Assembly (NCBI RefSeq): GCF_000282055.1
Contig: NZ_AKJZ01000027.1
Span: forward strand, 31,592-95,591
Reading direction: 5' to 3'
DNA length: 64,000 nucleotides
Source of the DNA: Flavobacterium sp. CF136
GTDB taxonomy: Bacteria; Bacteroidota; Bacteroidia; Flavobacteriales; Flavobacteriaceae
Both the position numbers and the translations under genes were made by a program. The notes beneath the pieces were generated by a model. The model searched no databases. It saw only the letters and a list, made by a program, of their open reading frames with translations, and had not been told where the DNA came from. Positions 1 to 8,100 of the stretch are shown here, piece by piece (the stretch's first letter is position 1; each line of letters starts with the position of its first letter).

Positions 1-873
1 TATTTAAAGGAGAGCAATCAATTAGACAATACCTTGATTTTTATTGCAATTGGTGATAATGGTGCCAGTAAAGAAGGTACTTTACAGGGTACAATAAACC
101 AAAAGCTTTTTTCGCAAATCGCTGATGAAAAAAATCTTCAGGATAATTTAAATAATATCGGAGAAATTGGAACTCCACAAGGCTTAAATACAAATTATCC
201 ATTAGGCTGGGCTCAGGCAACCAACTCCCCTTTTAAAAATTGGAAACAAGACGCACATTCAGAAGGAGGGACCCGTAATCCGCTGATTGTTTTTTATCCG
301 AAGGGAATTAAAGAAAAAGGAGGAATCAGAAATCAATACAGTCATGTAACTGACTTACTTCCGACAACATTGGATATTGCAGGAATTAAAGCTCCGGAAT
401 ATATCAGAGAAATTAAGCAGGATAAAATCCAGGGTTCCTCATTTCAGGCTTCTTTAGATAATCCAAAAGCAGAATCATTGCATAAAGTACAATACTATTA
501 CATTTTTGGAAACAGGGCCATTTACAAAGATGGATGGAAAGCCGCTGCGGCTCATTTACCTGATTCTTTTGCTGTGAAAAACAGTTTGGGTAAAAATGAA
601 AAACCTGCACCGAGTAATTTTGATACGGATGTTTGGGAATTATACAACCTAAACGAAGATTTTAACGAGCGTAATGACCTGGCAAAAAAACATCCTGAAA
701 AATTGGCCGAGCTTAAAAAACTATTTGATGAGCAAGCCAAAGAGAATAACCTTTATCCGCTAATTGACTGGCAGGATGTATACAACAGAAGAATACATAA
801 TACCGGAGCAGATAAAGATAAAACTGTTCAGGATTTGATTGAGAAGGCAACCAAACCAGGCGGTACTAATTAA
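1..873 (+). CDS. Sulfatase, C-terminal part (cut by window edge)
   Basis: Frame 1 is open from the first base, so this is the last ~290 residues of a larger protein; the TTG at 34 is not a credible start. The opening residues NTLIFIAIGDNGAS match the 'NTLIIFTSDNG' strand of alkaline-phosphatase-superfamily arylsulfatases. Further on, SEGGTRNPLIVFYPKGI, THVTDLLPTTLDIAGI-like and DVWELYNLNEDFNERNDLA segments follow the usual order of the sulfatase C-terminal half. These enzymes hydrolyse sulfate esters, usually in the periplasm. The catalytic CxPxR motif lies outside the window and cannot be checked. A second complete sulfatase at 5118 and the cysteine genes beyond it suggest organosulfate scavenging for sulfur. 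Family assignment is secure; the substrate is unknown. Confidence 0.9.
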   Translation, partial: YLKESNQLDNTLIFIAIGDNGASKEGTLQGTINQKLFSQIADEKNLQDNLNNIGEIGTPQGLNTNYPLGWAQATNSPFKNWKQDAHSEGGTRNPLIVFYPKGIKEKGGIRNQYSHVTDLLPTTLDIAGIKAPEYIREIKQDKIQGSSFQASLDNPKAESLHKVQYYYIFGNRAIYKDGWKAAAAHLPDSFAVKNSLGKNEKPAPSNFDTDVWELYNLNEDFNERNDLAKKHPEKLAELKKLFDEQAKENNLYPLIDWQDVYNRRIHNTGADKDKTVQDLIEKATKPGGTN

Positions 874-904
874 TAATAACCCGGTAGAGTCTAATTCAAA
901 AATT

Positions 905-971
905 GGTGTCAGGCTGAGCGGAGTCGAAGTCCTTTCTATGCAAGAAGCCTTCGACTCCGCTCAGGATGACA
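905..971. repeat. REP-like inverted repeat (TGAGCGGAGTCGAAG family)
   Basis: The arms CTGAGCGGAGTCGAAG and CTTCGACTCCGCTCAG face each other across a ~25-nt spacer downstream of the partial sulfatase. The same core recurs at 6899, 7870, 16881 and 44283, so it is a dispersed palindromic element. It could fold as an RNA hairpin and protect or terminate the sulfatase transcript, but it lacks a T-tract. Confidence 0.8.
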
Positions 972-1067
972 AATGATTTCTGGAAATATTAAAGAATTTT
1001 AATAATAATATTAAGAATACAGATCCTTTAATCCTCTAAAGACCTGATTCTTTTAAATCAAATTATC

Positions 1068-1187
1068 ATGAAACGAACAGACTATGAAATTATAGGAAAG
1101 AAGATTGTCGTTGGAACAATCCTGTTTTTAGTACCACTGGTTATTTTGGCCGGAGGTTTGGCATTAATTAATCAATTTTTAAAATAA
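1068..1187 (+). CDS. 39-residue single-pass membrane protein
   Basis: A small ORF with an ATG start encodes MKRTDYEIIGKKIVVGTILF followed by a hydrophobic stretch (about residues 14-34) and a short tail ending NQFLK. It stops 6 nt before the fatty-acid-hydroxylase-type gene, so the two are very likely cotranscribed. I do not recognise the family. One membrane helix with a basic N-terminal segment suggests a small accessory subunit or anchor for the neighbouring membrane enzyme; that is inference from position only. Confidence 0.6.
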   Translation: MKRTDYEIIGKKIVVGTILFLVPLVILAGGLALINQFLK

Positions 1188-1193
1188 GAAATT

Positions 1194-2267
1194 ATGGCAA
1201 CAGATCACAATTCAAAAAGCAAACTGACGAGAGATTTAAGCATCAGTCTTTTATTATACACATTGCCTGTATTGGCAATTTATCTATATTTTAAATTAAG
1301 TAATGGTGTTGTAAGCGAATCACACATTTCATTGCCCTCATTTTTAGAATTTACAAAACCGGCTTTCGAGAACATCCGCACCTGGGGATTAACAGTTTTT
1401 ATGCTTGTTTTAGGAATCATCGAATTTGGAGCAGGCTTATATGATGATCAATGGACCGGCGAAGAGCGCAAAATAGATATTGTTAGTTTTTTAGCCCCAA
1501 AATTGATTTTGCCTCCGGTAATTGCTTTTTTCAGCTTAACGGTTTTACCTAATTTAATTCCAGGTTTGGAAAACACACTTTCATGGGTTCCGTTTTGGGG
1601 AGGTTTTTTCCTGATTGCTGTAGCAGATGATCTTACTCAGTATTGGTACCACCGTTTGCATCATCAGGTTCCGTTTTTATGGCGTTTTCACAGAACGCAT
1701 CATTCGGCTCCATACATGGGAATGGCGATGCTTTCGAGACAAAACTTTATTTACACGGTGTTTTTCTCTCAGATTTACTTAACAGCAACTTTAACCTTTC
1801 TAGGTTTGGGGTTACCTGCTTTGTTTGTATTGGTTATAAAAAGCATCATTACATTAACAGCACATTCCAGTATTGCCTGGGATAAACCTTTTTACAAATA
1901 CAAAGTACTTCATCCTGCTGCCTGGGTTTTAGAACGTTTAATTTCAACTCCGGCCACACATCACGCACATCATGCGGATACAAGTGGAGACGGTGTTGGG
2001 CATTTTAAAGGAAACTTCGGAAATATGTTTTTCATTTGGGATGTGATTTTCGGGACAGGTTTAATCACCCGCCAATTCCCAAAATCATACGGAATGAAAT
2101 CATACAAACAGGAAGAATGGTACGCACAATTTCTTTGGCCGATATTCAAATCTAAAAAAGAAGGAAGTGCCCTGGCCGAAGGAGTTCTTTCTGTACCATT
2201 AACACAGAAAGCAAATGTTGTTTCTCAGAATCCGAGTTATTTGGAGCAGGTTCAATCTCAATCCTAA
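1194..2267 (+). CDS. Fatty acid hydroxylase / sterol desaturase family membrane protein
   Basis: The 357-residue protein carries the histidine clusters of the di-iron FA_hydroxylase superfamily: HRLHH at 153-157, HRTHH at 166-170, a lone His at 224 and HHAHH at 256-260 followed by GVGHFKGNFGN (His 270). Hydrophobic segments lie around 17-33, 64-82, 100-122, 134-146 and 185-215, as expected of a multi-pass membrane oxygenase that hydroxylates or desaturates a lipid. It is 6 nt after the small membrane gene and 6 nt before the rhodanese-thioredoxin gene, so all three look like one operon. Its lipid substrate cannot be read from sequence. Sitting among sulfatase and sulfur genes, it might act on a sulfolipid such as the capnine type known in this phylum; that is speculation. 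Confidence 0.88.
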   Translation: MATDHNSKSKLTRDLSISLLLYTLPVLAIYLYFKLSNGVVSESHISLPSFLEFTKPAFENIRTWGLTVFMLVLGIIEFGAGLYDDQWTGEERKIDIVSFLAPKLILPPVIAFFSLTVLPNLIPGLENTLSWVPFWGGFFLIAVADDLTQYWYHRLHHQVPFLWRFHRTHHSAPYMGMAMLSRQNFIYTVFFSQIYLTATLTFLGLGLPALFVLVIKSIITLTAHSSIAWDKPFYKYKVLHPAAWVLERLISTPATHHAHHADTSGDGVGHFKGNFGNMFFIWDVIFGTGLITRQFPKSYGMKSYKQEEWYAQFLWPIFKSKKEGSALAEGVLSVPLTQKANVVSQNPSYLEQVQSQS

Positions 2268-2273
2268 AAAAAC

Positions 2274-2993
2274 ATGAAAAATAGAATCATTAAACACAGC
2301 ATAGCAGCAATTGTATTTCTAATTACAATTGCTGGCTTTTCCCAAAATGAAAACAGTAATACTTTGCCTTTAGATTCGTTTTACACAAAAATAAAAAGTC
2401 AGCAAAAACCACAAATCATTGATGCGCGAGCTCCGGAAGAATTTGCTTTAAATCATATCGAAGGTGCCATCAATTTTAATCTGCAGTCGAAAGATTATGA
2501 TAAATATATTGCAAAATTAGACAAATCAAGGCCTGTATTTATCTATTCAATTGCAGCTGGCAGAAGCGTGCAGCTGGAAAAAGAATTATTAAAAACCGGT
2601 TTTAAGGAAGCTTATAGTTTAGAAGGTGGTATTGCGAATTGGATTGGAGGTGGAAAACCCTTTTATGCCAATTCAAAAAGCAAATTATCAATAGCTGAAT
2701 ACAACAAAATCATTGCTGATAACAATACTGTTTTGGTTGACATCGGATCTGTATATTGTGGTGCCTGCAAAAAAGTAAAGCCTGTTTTAGAGACTATTAG
2801 GGCTCAATACGGAGATAATTTAAAAATTGTAGAAATAGATTTAGAAGATAACCCACAAGTCATAGCAGATCTGAAAACAGTAAAAGTTTTTCCGACCTTG
2901 ATTTTGTATCAAAAGGGAAAAATCACTTTCAAAAAAGATGGATTGGGTGATTTGAAAAAAGATGTTGATTTCGCTTTGGCTCAAAATAATTAA
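2274..2993 (+). CDS. Exported rhodanese-thioredoxin fusion with Ser in place of the rhodanese Cys
   Basis: A signal peptide (residues 1 to about 23, ending AGFSQ) leads into a rhodanese domain (about 33-132: IIDARAPEEFALNHIEGAIN ... SLEGGIANWIGGG) and then a thioredoxin-like domain (about 138-239) with active site YCGAC (Cys162, Cys165) and the cis-Pro region KVFPTLILY. In rhodaneses the loop reads YCxxGxR; here it reads YSIAAGRS, with Ser92 where the sulfur-carrying Cys should be. The rhodanese half is probably not a sulfurtransferase, while the thioredoxin half looks redox-competent. It is the third gene of the operon starting at 1068. A periplasmic disulfide or persulfide role fits the sulfur genes around it. 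Confidence 0.85.
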   Translation: MKNRIIKHSIAAIVFLITIAGFSQNENSNTLPLDSFYTKIKSQQKPQIIDARAPEEFALNHIEGAINFNLQSKDYDKYIAKLDKSRPVFIYSIAAGRSVQLEKELLKTGFKEAYSLEGGIANWIGGGKPFYANSKSKLSIAEYNKIIADNNTVLVDIGSVYCGACKKVKPVLETIRAQYGDNLKIVEIDLEDNPQVIADLKTVKVFPTLILYQKGKITFKKDGLGDLKKDVDFALAQNN

Positions 2994-3082
2994 TAAAATC
3001 ATTTCTGATCAATTTAGGGGGAATTAATCAGGAATACTATAAAACATATTAAGTGGTTAAGTTTGTTTGTTTTGTTTTTTGC

Positions 3083-3114
3083 TATCCTGCAAGTCTCTAA
3101 AAACTTGCAGGTTA
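3083..3114. repeat. Short inverted repeat CCTGCAAGT/ACTTGCAGG
   Basis: A 9-bp stem with an 8-nt loop (3086-3094 / 3103-3111) sits between the rhodanese-thioredoxin gene and the YeiH-type gene. No clear T-tract follows (GTTATCAATTT), so it is a weak terminator at best. Downstream, 3140-3215 contains 'ggctaaagcc' and 'ccagctaaagcagg', which look like another dispersed repeat type. Confidence 0.5.
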
Positions 3115-3255
3115 TCAATTTAAAATCATAAATATCAAGCCAAAAGTTTTATTCGGCTAAAGCCAATTTCAATCGCAAATTAGTTTCTCCAGCTAAAGCA
3201 GGAAACTATTCAACACTAAATTTTAAAGAAAATACTTTAAATCATTCAACTAAAA

Positions 3256-4518
3256 ATGTCAAATAATACAAAACAATTTACCCTTCACGAAGACTGGACA
3301 GTCGTACTTCTGGGATTTCTAATAATTGGAATTTCTCTTTTTATATTTCTTCCTGAAGTTCCGGTATTCAAATGGTCCAACGGAACCGATTTACTGAAGG
3401 ATGTATTTTCCATCGGAAATTTGCAAATTCTGTTAGTTCAATTTATTTACCTGATTGTTATAGGAAGCATAGCTGCATTTTTAATAGGGAAATCAGTAAA
3501 AAACTTTTTATTGGGTTTTCCAATCGTATACCTGTTGACTGTTTTTGCTTTGGTTATTGCAGGAAATACAACCATTAAAGGACTCAATTTAGAAGCCGTA
3601 ATTTTTAGTTTGATTATTGGTCTGGCAATAGGGAATTTTTTCAGGCTTCCTGAATGGTTTCGCTCTGCCTTATCTACAGAAACTTTCGTAAAAATCGGTT
3701 TGGTTTTATTGGGAACCAGTGTGATTTTTTCAGACATTTTGAAAGCAGGTTCTTTAGGATTAATTCAGGCTTTGATTGTGGTTTTATCGGTTTGGTATTT
3801 TGCCTTTTGGATGTGTAAGAAGCTAAAAGTCGATGATGAATTAACGATGATGATTTCGAGTGCTGTTTCTATCTGCGGGGTTTCGGCAGCAATTGCAACC
3901 TCGGGCGCGATCAAAGGAGATTCAAAAAAGCTGTCGTATGTAATTTCTATGGTATTGGTAACCGCCATCCCGATGATGATTTTCATGCCAATCATTGCCA
4001 AATATTTTAATTTCCCTGAAGAAGTTACCGGAGCCTGGCTAGGCGGCAGTATTGATACTTCCGGGGCTGTTGTGGCATCTGGTTCTTTGGTAGGAGAAAC
4101 TGCTTTGAAAATTAGTACCATTGTCAAATTTTCACAAAATGTTTTACTGGGATTAGCCGCTTTTGCAATTTCTGTTTATTGGACATACACGCACAATAAA
4201 TCTTCTGAAGCTGTTGCATCAAAACCTACGTTAGGTGTTATTTGGGAGCGTTTTCCAAAGTTTGTCCTTGGTTTTATTATAGCCTCATTAGTGTTCTCTT
4301 TCTTATTAACTTCTGAAACAAGAGATACGGTAAAAGACAGTTTGAAAAATCTGCAGGGAATTTGGTTTGCTTTGGCTTTTACCAGTATTGGATTAGAAAC
4401 CAACTTTAAGGATTTATTCAGCAACAATAGTAAAAAGCCTTTGTATGCATTTTTGATTGCTCAGTTTTTTAATGTGATTATTACGCTGATTATTGCCTTT
4501 TTATTATTTGGTCAATAA
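3256..4518 (+). CDS. YeiH-family putative sulfate exporter
   Basis: This 420-residue integral membrane protein has about ten hydrophobic segments from residue 14 to the end. It contains landmarks of the YeiH/Cons_hypoth698 family: AVSICGVSAAIATSGAIKGD, the GAWLGGSIDTSGAVVASG loop and the FAISVYWTY helix. The family is annotated as putative sulfate exporters. An export or exchange role would fit its place between an exported sulfur-relay protein and a sulfatase, in a cell that releases sulfate or sulfite from esters. Substrate and direction are not shown by sequence. It begins 262 nt after the upstream operon and may have its own promoter. Confidence 0.85.
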   Translation: MSNNTKQFTLHEDWTVVLLGFLIIGISLFIFLPEVPVFKWSNGTDLLKDVFSIGNLQILLVQFIYLIVIGSIAAFLIGKSVKNFLLGFPIVYLLTVFALVIAGNTTIKGLNLEAVIFSLIIGLAIGNFFRLPEWFRSALSTETFVKIGLVLLGTSVIFSDILKAGSLGLIQALIVVLSVWYFAFWMCKKLKVDDELTMMISSAVSICGVSAAIATSGAIKGDSKKLSYVISMVLVTAIPMMIFMPIIAKYFNFPEEVTGAWLGGSIDTSGAVVASGSLVGETALKISTIVKFSQNVLLGLAAFAISVYWTYTHNKSSEAVASKPTLGVIWERFPKFVLGFIIASLVFSFLLTSETRDTVKDSLKNLQGIWFALAFTSIGLETNFKDLFSNNSKKPLYAFLIAQFFNVIITLIIAFLLFGQ

Positions 4519-4763
4519 TTTTAAATTTTAAAAAATTATAATTCTTTTCGCTTAAAACATCATTTTTTTGGTTTTCAAAAGTTTGAAAATGTAAAAAAGA
4601 GGTCTAAAACACTAAAAATATAGTATTTTAGACTCCTTTTTCTGCTTTTATACCAGCAGAACAATACCTCCATATAATACTAAAAATCAATATTTTATAA
4701 CTATATTATTCCTCTTATAAAAAGCTTCTGCCCTACTATTTTAAAAAATAATTGAATATTTTT

Positions 4764-4801
4764 TTGGATATCAATATAATAAATTTAACTTTGTCTATAG
4801 A
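4764..4801 (+). promoter_or_regulatory. Promoter of the sulfatase transcript, with CTATAGA motif
   Basis: TTG at 4764-4766, a 19-nt spacer, and TAACTTTG at 4786-4793 match the flavobacterial consensus TTG-N19-TAnnTTTG exactly. One base later comes CTATAGA (4795-4801), which would cover the transcription start. The encapsulin promoter at 9079 has the same heptamer at the same distance. The predicted start near 4800 gives a ~320-nt leader before the sulfatase. Confidence 0.75.
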
Positions 4802-4845
4802 ATTAGTAGAGTTTAAAATCATATTTAAATCAAAAAAACTACATT

Positions 4846-4932
4846 TTGAAAACAACAGAAAGCATATCATCTTACATTCTTCCTAAAAAATACACCTATA
4901 ACACTTTTTGTTATATGTGCTTCTGTTGCTAA
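4846..4932 (+). CDS. Short polycysteine upstream ORF (candidate leader peptide)
   Basis: A 28-codon frame starting at TTG reads LKTTESISSYILPKKY... and ends FCYMCFCC-stop: four Cys and one Met in the last seven codons. It begins ~46 nt after the predicted transcription start of the sulfatase mRNA, inside an otherwise empty ~320-nt leader. Clustered Cys codons at the end of a leader ORF are how cysteine-responsive attenuators work; polycysteine leader ORFs in mycobacteria are a known precedent. I infer that ribosome stalling here when charged Cys-tRNA is scarce could raise sulfatase expression. No strong attenuator hairpin was identified downstream, and the TTG start is unproven. Confidence 0.45.
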   Translation: MKTTESISSYILPKKYTYNTFCYMCFCC

Positions 4933-5117
4933 ATTTTTCGTGGTTAATCCGTTACAATCGATTTTATTTTATCGAATCTAACATAAAAACGAATCTTTTA
5001 AAATCCATAAAAATTTCTTACTATATAATTCAACTTTCTGTTTGCTGCAATAATTTGTATCAAATGGCATATCAAAGTATATCCAAAAGTTAAAAAATTA
5101 AAAAATATCAAATTAAA
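4933..5117 (+). promoter_or_regulatory. Rest of sulfatase leader, no gene seen
   Basis: An AT-rich untranslated stretch. A weak dyad CGAT-N8-ATCG lies near 4958-4973. Frames open here (for example one from 4908) have no family resemblance and low-complexity composition. It may hold the effector part of the suggested leader mechanism, or a Rho-dependent site, but nothing decisive is visible. Confidence 0.4.
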
Positions 5118-6758
5118 ATGAAGAAAACATTTATTACCATCAACCTGATATTCACATTCGGCTTTTTTAGTCAGGCACAGACTGCGGCTTCAAAACCCAA
5201 TATTATTCTGATTATGGTTGATGACATGGGCTACTCTGATTTAGGTAATTATGGTTCAGAAATTAAAACTCCTAATCTGGATAAACTCGCTGCTGAAGGT
5301 ACACGATTACGTGAATTTTACAATAACTCCATTTGCGCACCAACGAGAGCTTCTCTATTAACAGGACAATATCAGCACAAAGCAGGTGTTGGTTATTTTG
5401 ATGTTAACTTAGGATTGCCTGCTTATCAGGGATATTTAAACAAAGAATCTTTGACTTTGGGAGAAGTATTCCGCTCGGGAGGTTACAGCACAATCCTGTC
5501 CGGAAAATGGCACGTAGGTTCTGAAGACAAATCGCAATGGCCAAATCAAAGAGGTTTCGATAAATTTTACGGAATCTTAAAAGGTGCTTCCAATTATTTT
5601 GACACCAAACCTTTACCTTTCGGAAAAACACCTTATCCGGTAAGTTTAATCAGAAATAATGAAGTATTGCACCCTAAAGATGACTCCTATTATTTTACAG
5701 ACGAGATTGGAAATAATGCTGTTACTTTCTTAGAGGAACAAAATAAAGAAAATAAACCTTTCTTTTTATATCTGGCATTTACAGCTCCGCATTGGCCATT
5801 ACAGGCAAAACCTGTCGACATTGCCAAATACAGAGGAAAATTTGATGAAGGCTGGGATGTTTTAAGGGAAAAAAGAATTCAAAGATTAAAAGAAAATGGC
5901 ATTTTACTATCTGGTCAAACTGTTGCACCAAGAGATCCTGAAGTACCGGAATGGAATAAATTGACGTATGACGAAAAACAATTCTGGAAAGCCAAAATGG
6001 AAGTATATGCCGCAATGGTCGACAACATGGACCAAAATGTTGGGAAAGTCTTGGAAAAAATAAAAGCCTTGAAAAAGGATAAAAATACACTAATCATTTT
6101 TATTTCAGACAATGGTGCACAAGGTGGCTTTAATACTTATAATCCACTGGGAAGAGGACTTGTTAGAAATGATGGGCCAATAGGAACTTCAGGATCATTT
6201 GATTATCAGGAACAAAACTGGGCTTATTTGTCAAATACTCCTTTACAACAATATAAAAATAACATGCACGAAGGTGGTTTTAGCTCTCCTTTCATTGCCT
6301 GGTTTCCATCAAAAATAAAAGCCGGACGAATTGACAAAGGTACGGGACATATTATTGACCTTGCCCCTACTTTTTATGATCTTGCCGGAATACAATATCC
6401 TCAAGAATACAATGGTGTAAAAACAAATGCATTGGCCGGAAAAAGTTTATTGCCTGTTTTATTTGATGGTGCCACAGAAGTAAACAGAGGTACACCATTA
6501 TTTTGGGAAAGAGCCGGAAACAGAGCTGCGAGGGATGGCAAATGGAAATTGGTTTCGACATATCCTTCTTATGAGTGGGAGCTTTATAATATAGAAACCG
6601 ACAGAGGGGAAACAACCAATGTTGCACAACAAAATCCCGGAATAGTAAATCAGTTATCTGCTAAATATTTTGAATGGGCTGATCAGACAGGAGTGGTAGA
6701 ATATAGCAAATTCAAACTAAAAAATGAACTTATTCCGGGCGCTGCGGCTAAGAAATAA
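5118..6758 (+). CDS. Arylsulfatase (Cys-type, periplasmic)
   Basis: The 546-residue protein has a signal peptide (about 1-20, ending SQAQ), the metal-binding start NIILIMVDDMGYSDLGNYG, and the sulfatase signature CAPTRAS with Cys73 as the residue converted to formylglycine. GKWHVG, AFTAPHWPLQ and IIFISDNGAQGG complete the conserved core. It hydrolyses sulfate esters. CxPxR activation in anaerobes and Bacteroidetes normally needs an anSME maturase, and none is present in this window. Length is typical for arylsulfatase A-like enzymes. It is preceded by a dedicated promoter and a polycysteine leader ORF, which points to control by sulfur supply rather than by a carbohydrate. Substrate unknown. 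Confidence 0.95.
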   Translation: MKKTFITINLIFTFGFFSQAQTAASKPNIILIMVDDMGYSDLGNYGSEIKTPNLDKLAAEGTRLREFYNNSICAPTRASLLTGQYQHKAGVGYFDVNLGLPAYQGYLNKESLTLGEVFRSGGYSTILSGKWHVGSEDKSQWPNQRGFDKFYGILKGASNYFDTKPLPFGKTPYPVSLIRNNEVLHPKDDSYYFTDEIGNNAVTFLEEQNKENKPFFLYLAFTAPHWPLQAKPVDIAKYRGKFDEGWDVLREKRIQRLKENGILLSGQTVAPRDPEVPEWNKLTYDEKQFWKAKMEVYAAMVDNMDQNVGKVLEKIKALKKDKNTLIIFISDNGAQGGFNTYNPLGRGLVRNDGPIGTSGSFDYQEQNWAYLSNTPLQQYKNNMHEGGFSSPFIAWFPSKIKAGRIDKGTGHIIDLAPTFYDLAGIQYPQEYNGVKTNALAGKSLLPVLFDGATEVNRGTPLFWERAGNRAARDGKWKLVSTYPSYEWELYNIETDRGETTNVAQQNPGIVNQLSAKYFEWADQTGVVEYSKFKLKNELIPGAAAKK

Positions 6759-6898
6759 CACGTTTTTATTTAACACATAGATACATAGGTTTCAAGCATA
6801 AAAAAGAATATCAAAAAGAAATACATTTCTTCCACATAGCTATGTGTGTTTTAAAAAAAGTGAAACACCTATTTTGAGTTTACAAAAACTATGTTTCC
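6759..6898. other. Intergenic spacer with CACATAG/CTATGTG palindrome
   Basis: The spacer after the sulfatase holds a palindrome CACATAGCTATGTG (6833-6846) and related 'acatagatacatag' sequence at 6775-6788. It could form a small hairpin in the sulfatase 3' end. No ORF. Confidence 0.4.
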
Positions 6899-6929
6899 AG
6901 CCTGCACTGAGCGGAGTCGAAGTGTGTTA
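6899..6929 (+). repeat. 31-bp inverted repeat, left arm (flanks serine acetyltransferase)
   Basis: This arm starts AGCCTGCACTGAGCGGAG and ends GTGTGTTA. Its exact reverse complement is at 7870-7900, so the serine acetyltransferase gene sits between perfect 31-bp inverted repeats. The core belongs to the dispersed TGAGCGGAGTCGAAG family. Confidence 0.9.
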
Positions 6930-6977
6930 AAATAATTTACACAACAGAAAAAAAATTAATGCAAAAAACAATTCCAT

Positions 6978-7802
6978 ATGAATTCATTTTATCAGGAAAT
7001 AGCTAAACAGCATCAAAACTTATTAATTCTACCTCCCAAAAAATTAATACATCATTTTATTGATGAATTGTTTTGCGTTCTTTTTTCAACTACGTCAAAA
7101 ACCTTGGGAAATGCAACTATTATTGAAGGTAAATTCACTGAATTAGAAATACAATTTAACGAATTAGTATTGGATTTTGCTCCTCAAAGCGACAAGAGTA
7201 ATCAACAGACCGAAACGTTTTTTGAAGCACTGCCAAACCTGCATAAAAAAGTACTAAATGATGCCCAGACCATTTTTGCAAAAGATCCGGCAGCAAAAAC
7301 ATTAGAAGAAGTTTTGTATTCCTATCCGGGCTTTTTTGCTATTGCAATTTATCGTTTTTCACATCAGTTGTGGGAGCAGGATTTAAAACTTCTTGCCCGT
7401 ACGATTTCGGAATACGCACATATCAAAACCAGTATCGAAATTCATCCGGGAGCGCAAATAGGAAATGATTTTGCTATCGATCACGGAACCGGAATTGTAA
7501 TTGGCGAAACGGCTATTATCGGAAATAATGTGCAGATCTATCAAGGCGTGACTCTTGGTGCTTTGAGTGTAAAAAAAGAGGAAGCTTTTATAAAAAGACA
7601 TCCAACAATAGAAGACAATGTTATTATTTATGCCAATAGCACCATTCTTGGTGGACAGACAACCGTAGGCAGGGATTCCATAATCGGAGGAAACGTCTGG
7701 CTTACCTATACAGTTCCGTCAAATTCGGTAGTATATCACAAAAATGAAATGAAAATTAAGGACAATAATCCGTTTCCGGAACCTATTTTTTATTCGATTT
7801 AA
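6978..7802 (+). CDS. cysE: Serine O-acetyltransferase
   Basis: This 274-residue protein makes O-acetylserine from serine and acetyl-CoA, the first step of cysteine synthesis. The N-terminal helical part (about 1-140) is followed by hexapeptide repeats of a left-handed beta-helix: EIHPGAQIGNDFAIDHGTGIVIGETAIIG (about 155-182). His169 of the DHG motif is the catalytic histidine, and GQTTVGRDSIIGGNVWLT forms the last coils. It resembles the EpsC/SAT type with a long N-terminus. Cysteine synthase follows on the same strand, ~300 nt away across a repeat-rich spacer. Cysteine desulfurase/encapsulin loci of family 2A often include a serine acetyltransferase, which fits here. Confidence 0.93.
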   Translation: MNSFYQEIAKQHQNLLILPPKKLIHHFIDELFCVLFSTTSKTLGNATIIEGKFTELEIQFNELVLDFAPQSDKSNQQTETFFEALPNLHKKVLNDAQTIFAKDPAAKTLEEVLYSYPGFFAIAIYRFSHQLWEQDLKLLARTISEYAHIKTSIEIHPGAQIGNDFAIDHGTGIVIGETAIIGNNVQIYQGVTLGALSVKKEEAFIKRHPTIEDNVIIYANSTILGGQTTVGRDSIIGGNVWLTYTVPSNSVVYHKNEMKIKDNNPFPEPIFYSI

Positions 7803-8100
7803 AATTTTTAAAACCATATAAGTGATATAAGTTCATTTAAAAGTAATGCCGAAAATTTGTGAAATAATCTAACACACTTCGACTCCGCTCAGTGCAGGCT
7901 AGAAGCATAGATTAAATTTTTAAAAGTTTTGTTTCACGCAGATTTGGCAGATTTAATTTTAGATTATCTGTTATGAAAATTATCTGCATAAATCTTTTTA
8001 AAATCTGCGTGAAAAAATATTTAAAAATTACACAACAGACTAAAAACTAAGATGAACTTATATCACTTATATAGTGGAAAAACAACCAAAAACCAGTATC
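7803..8100. repeat. Nested inverted repeats between serine acetyltransferase and cysteine synthase
   Basis: Outer perfect 21-bp arms lie at 7817-7837 and 8052-8072 (ATATAAGTGATATAAGTTCA.. and its reverse complement). Inside them are the right arm of the 31-bp repeat (7870-7900) and an inner 14-bp pair TTTCACGCAGATTT (7932-7945) / AAATCTGCGTGAAA (8001-8014). The spacer can therefore fold into a long cruciform or RNA stem ending just before the cysteine synthase start. No coding sequence is seen. The structure may be stacked dispersed repeats, or an mRNA element between the two genes. Confidence 0.85.
7870..7900 (-). repeat. 31-bp inverted repeat, right arm
   Basis: Starts TAACACACTTCGACTCCG and ends TGCAGGCT; perfect reverse complement of 6899-6929. 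Confidence 0.9.

Noticed and set aside
4908..5093. 61-residue frame overlapping the polycysteine leader ORF
   Set aside because: Low-complexity, AT-driven composition, overlaps the better candidate in another frame, and no family resemblance.
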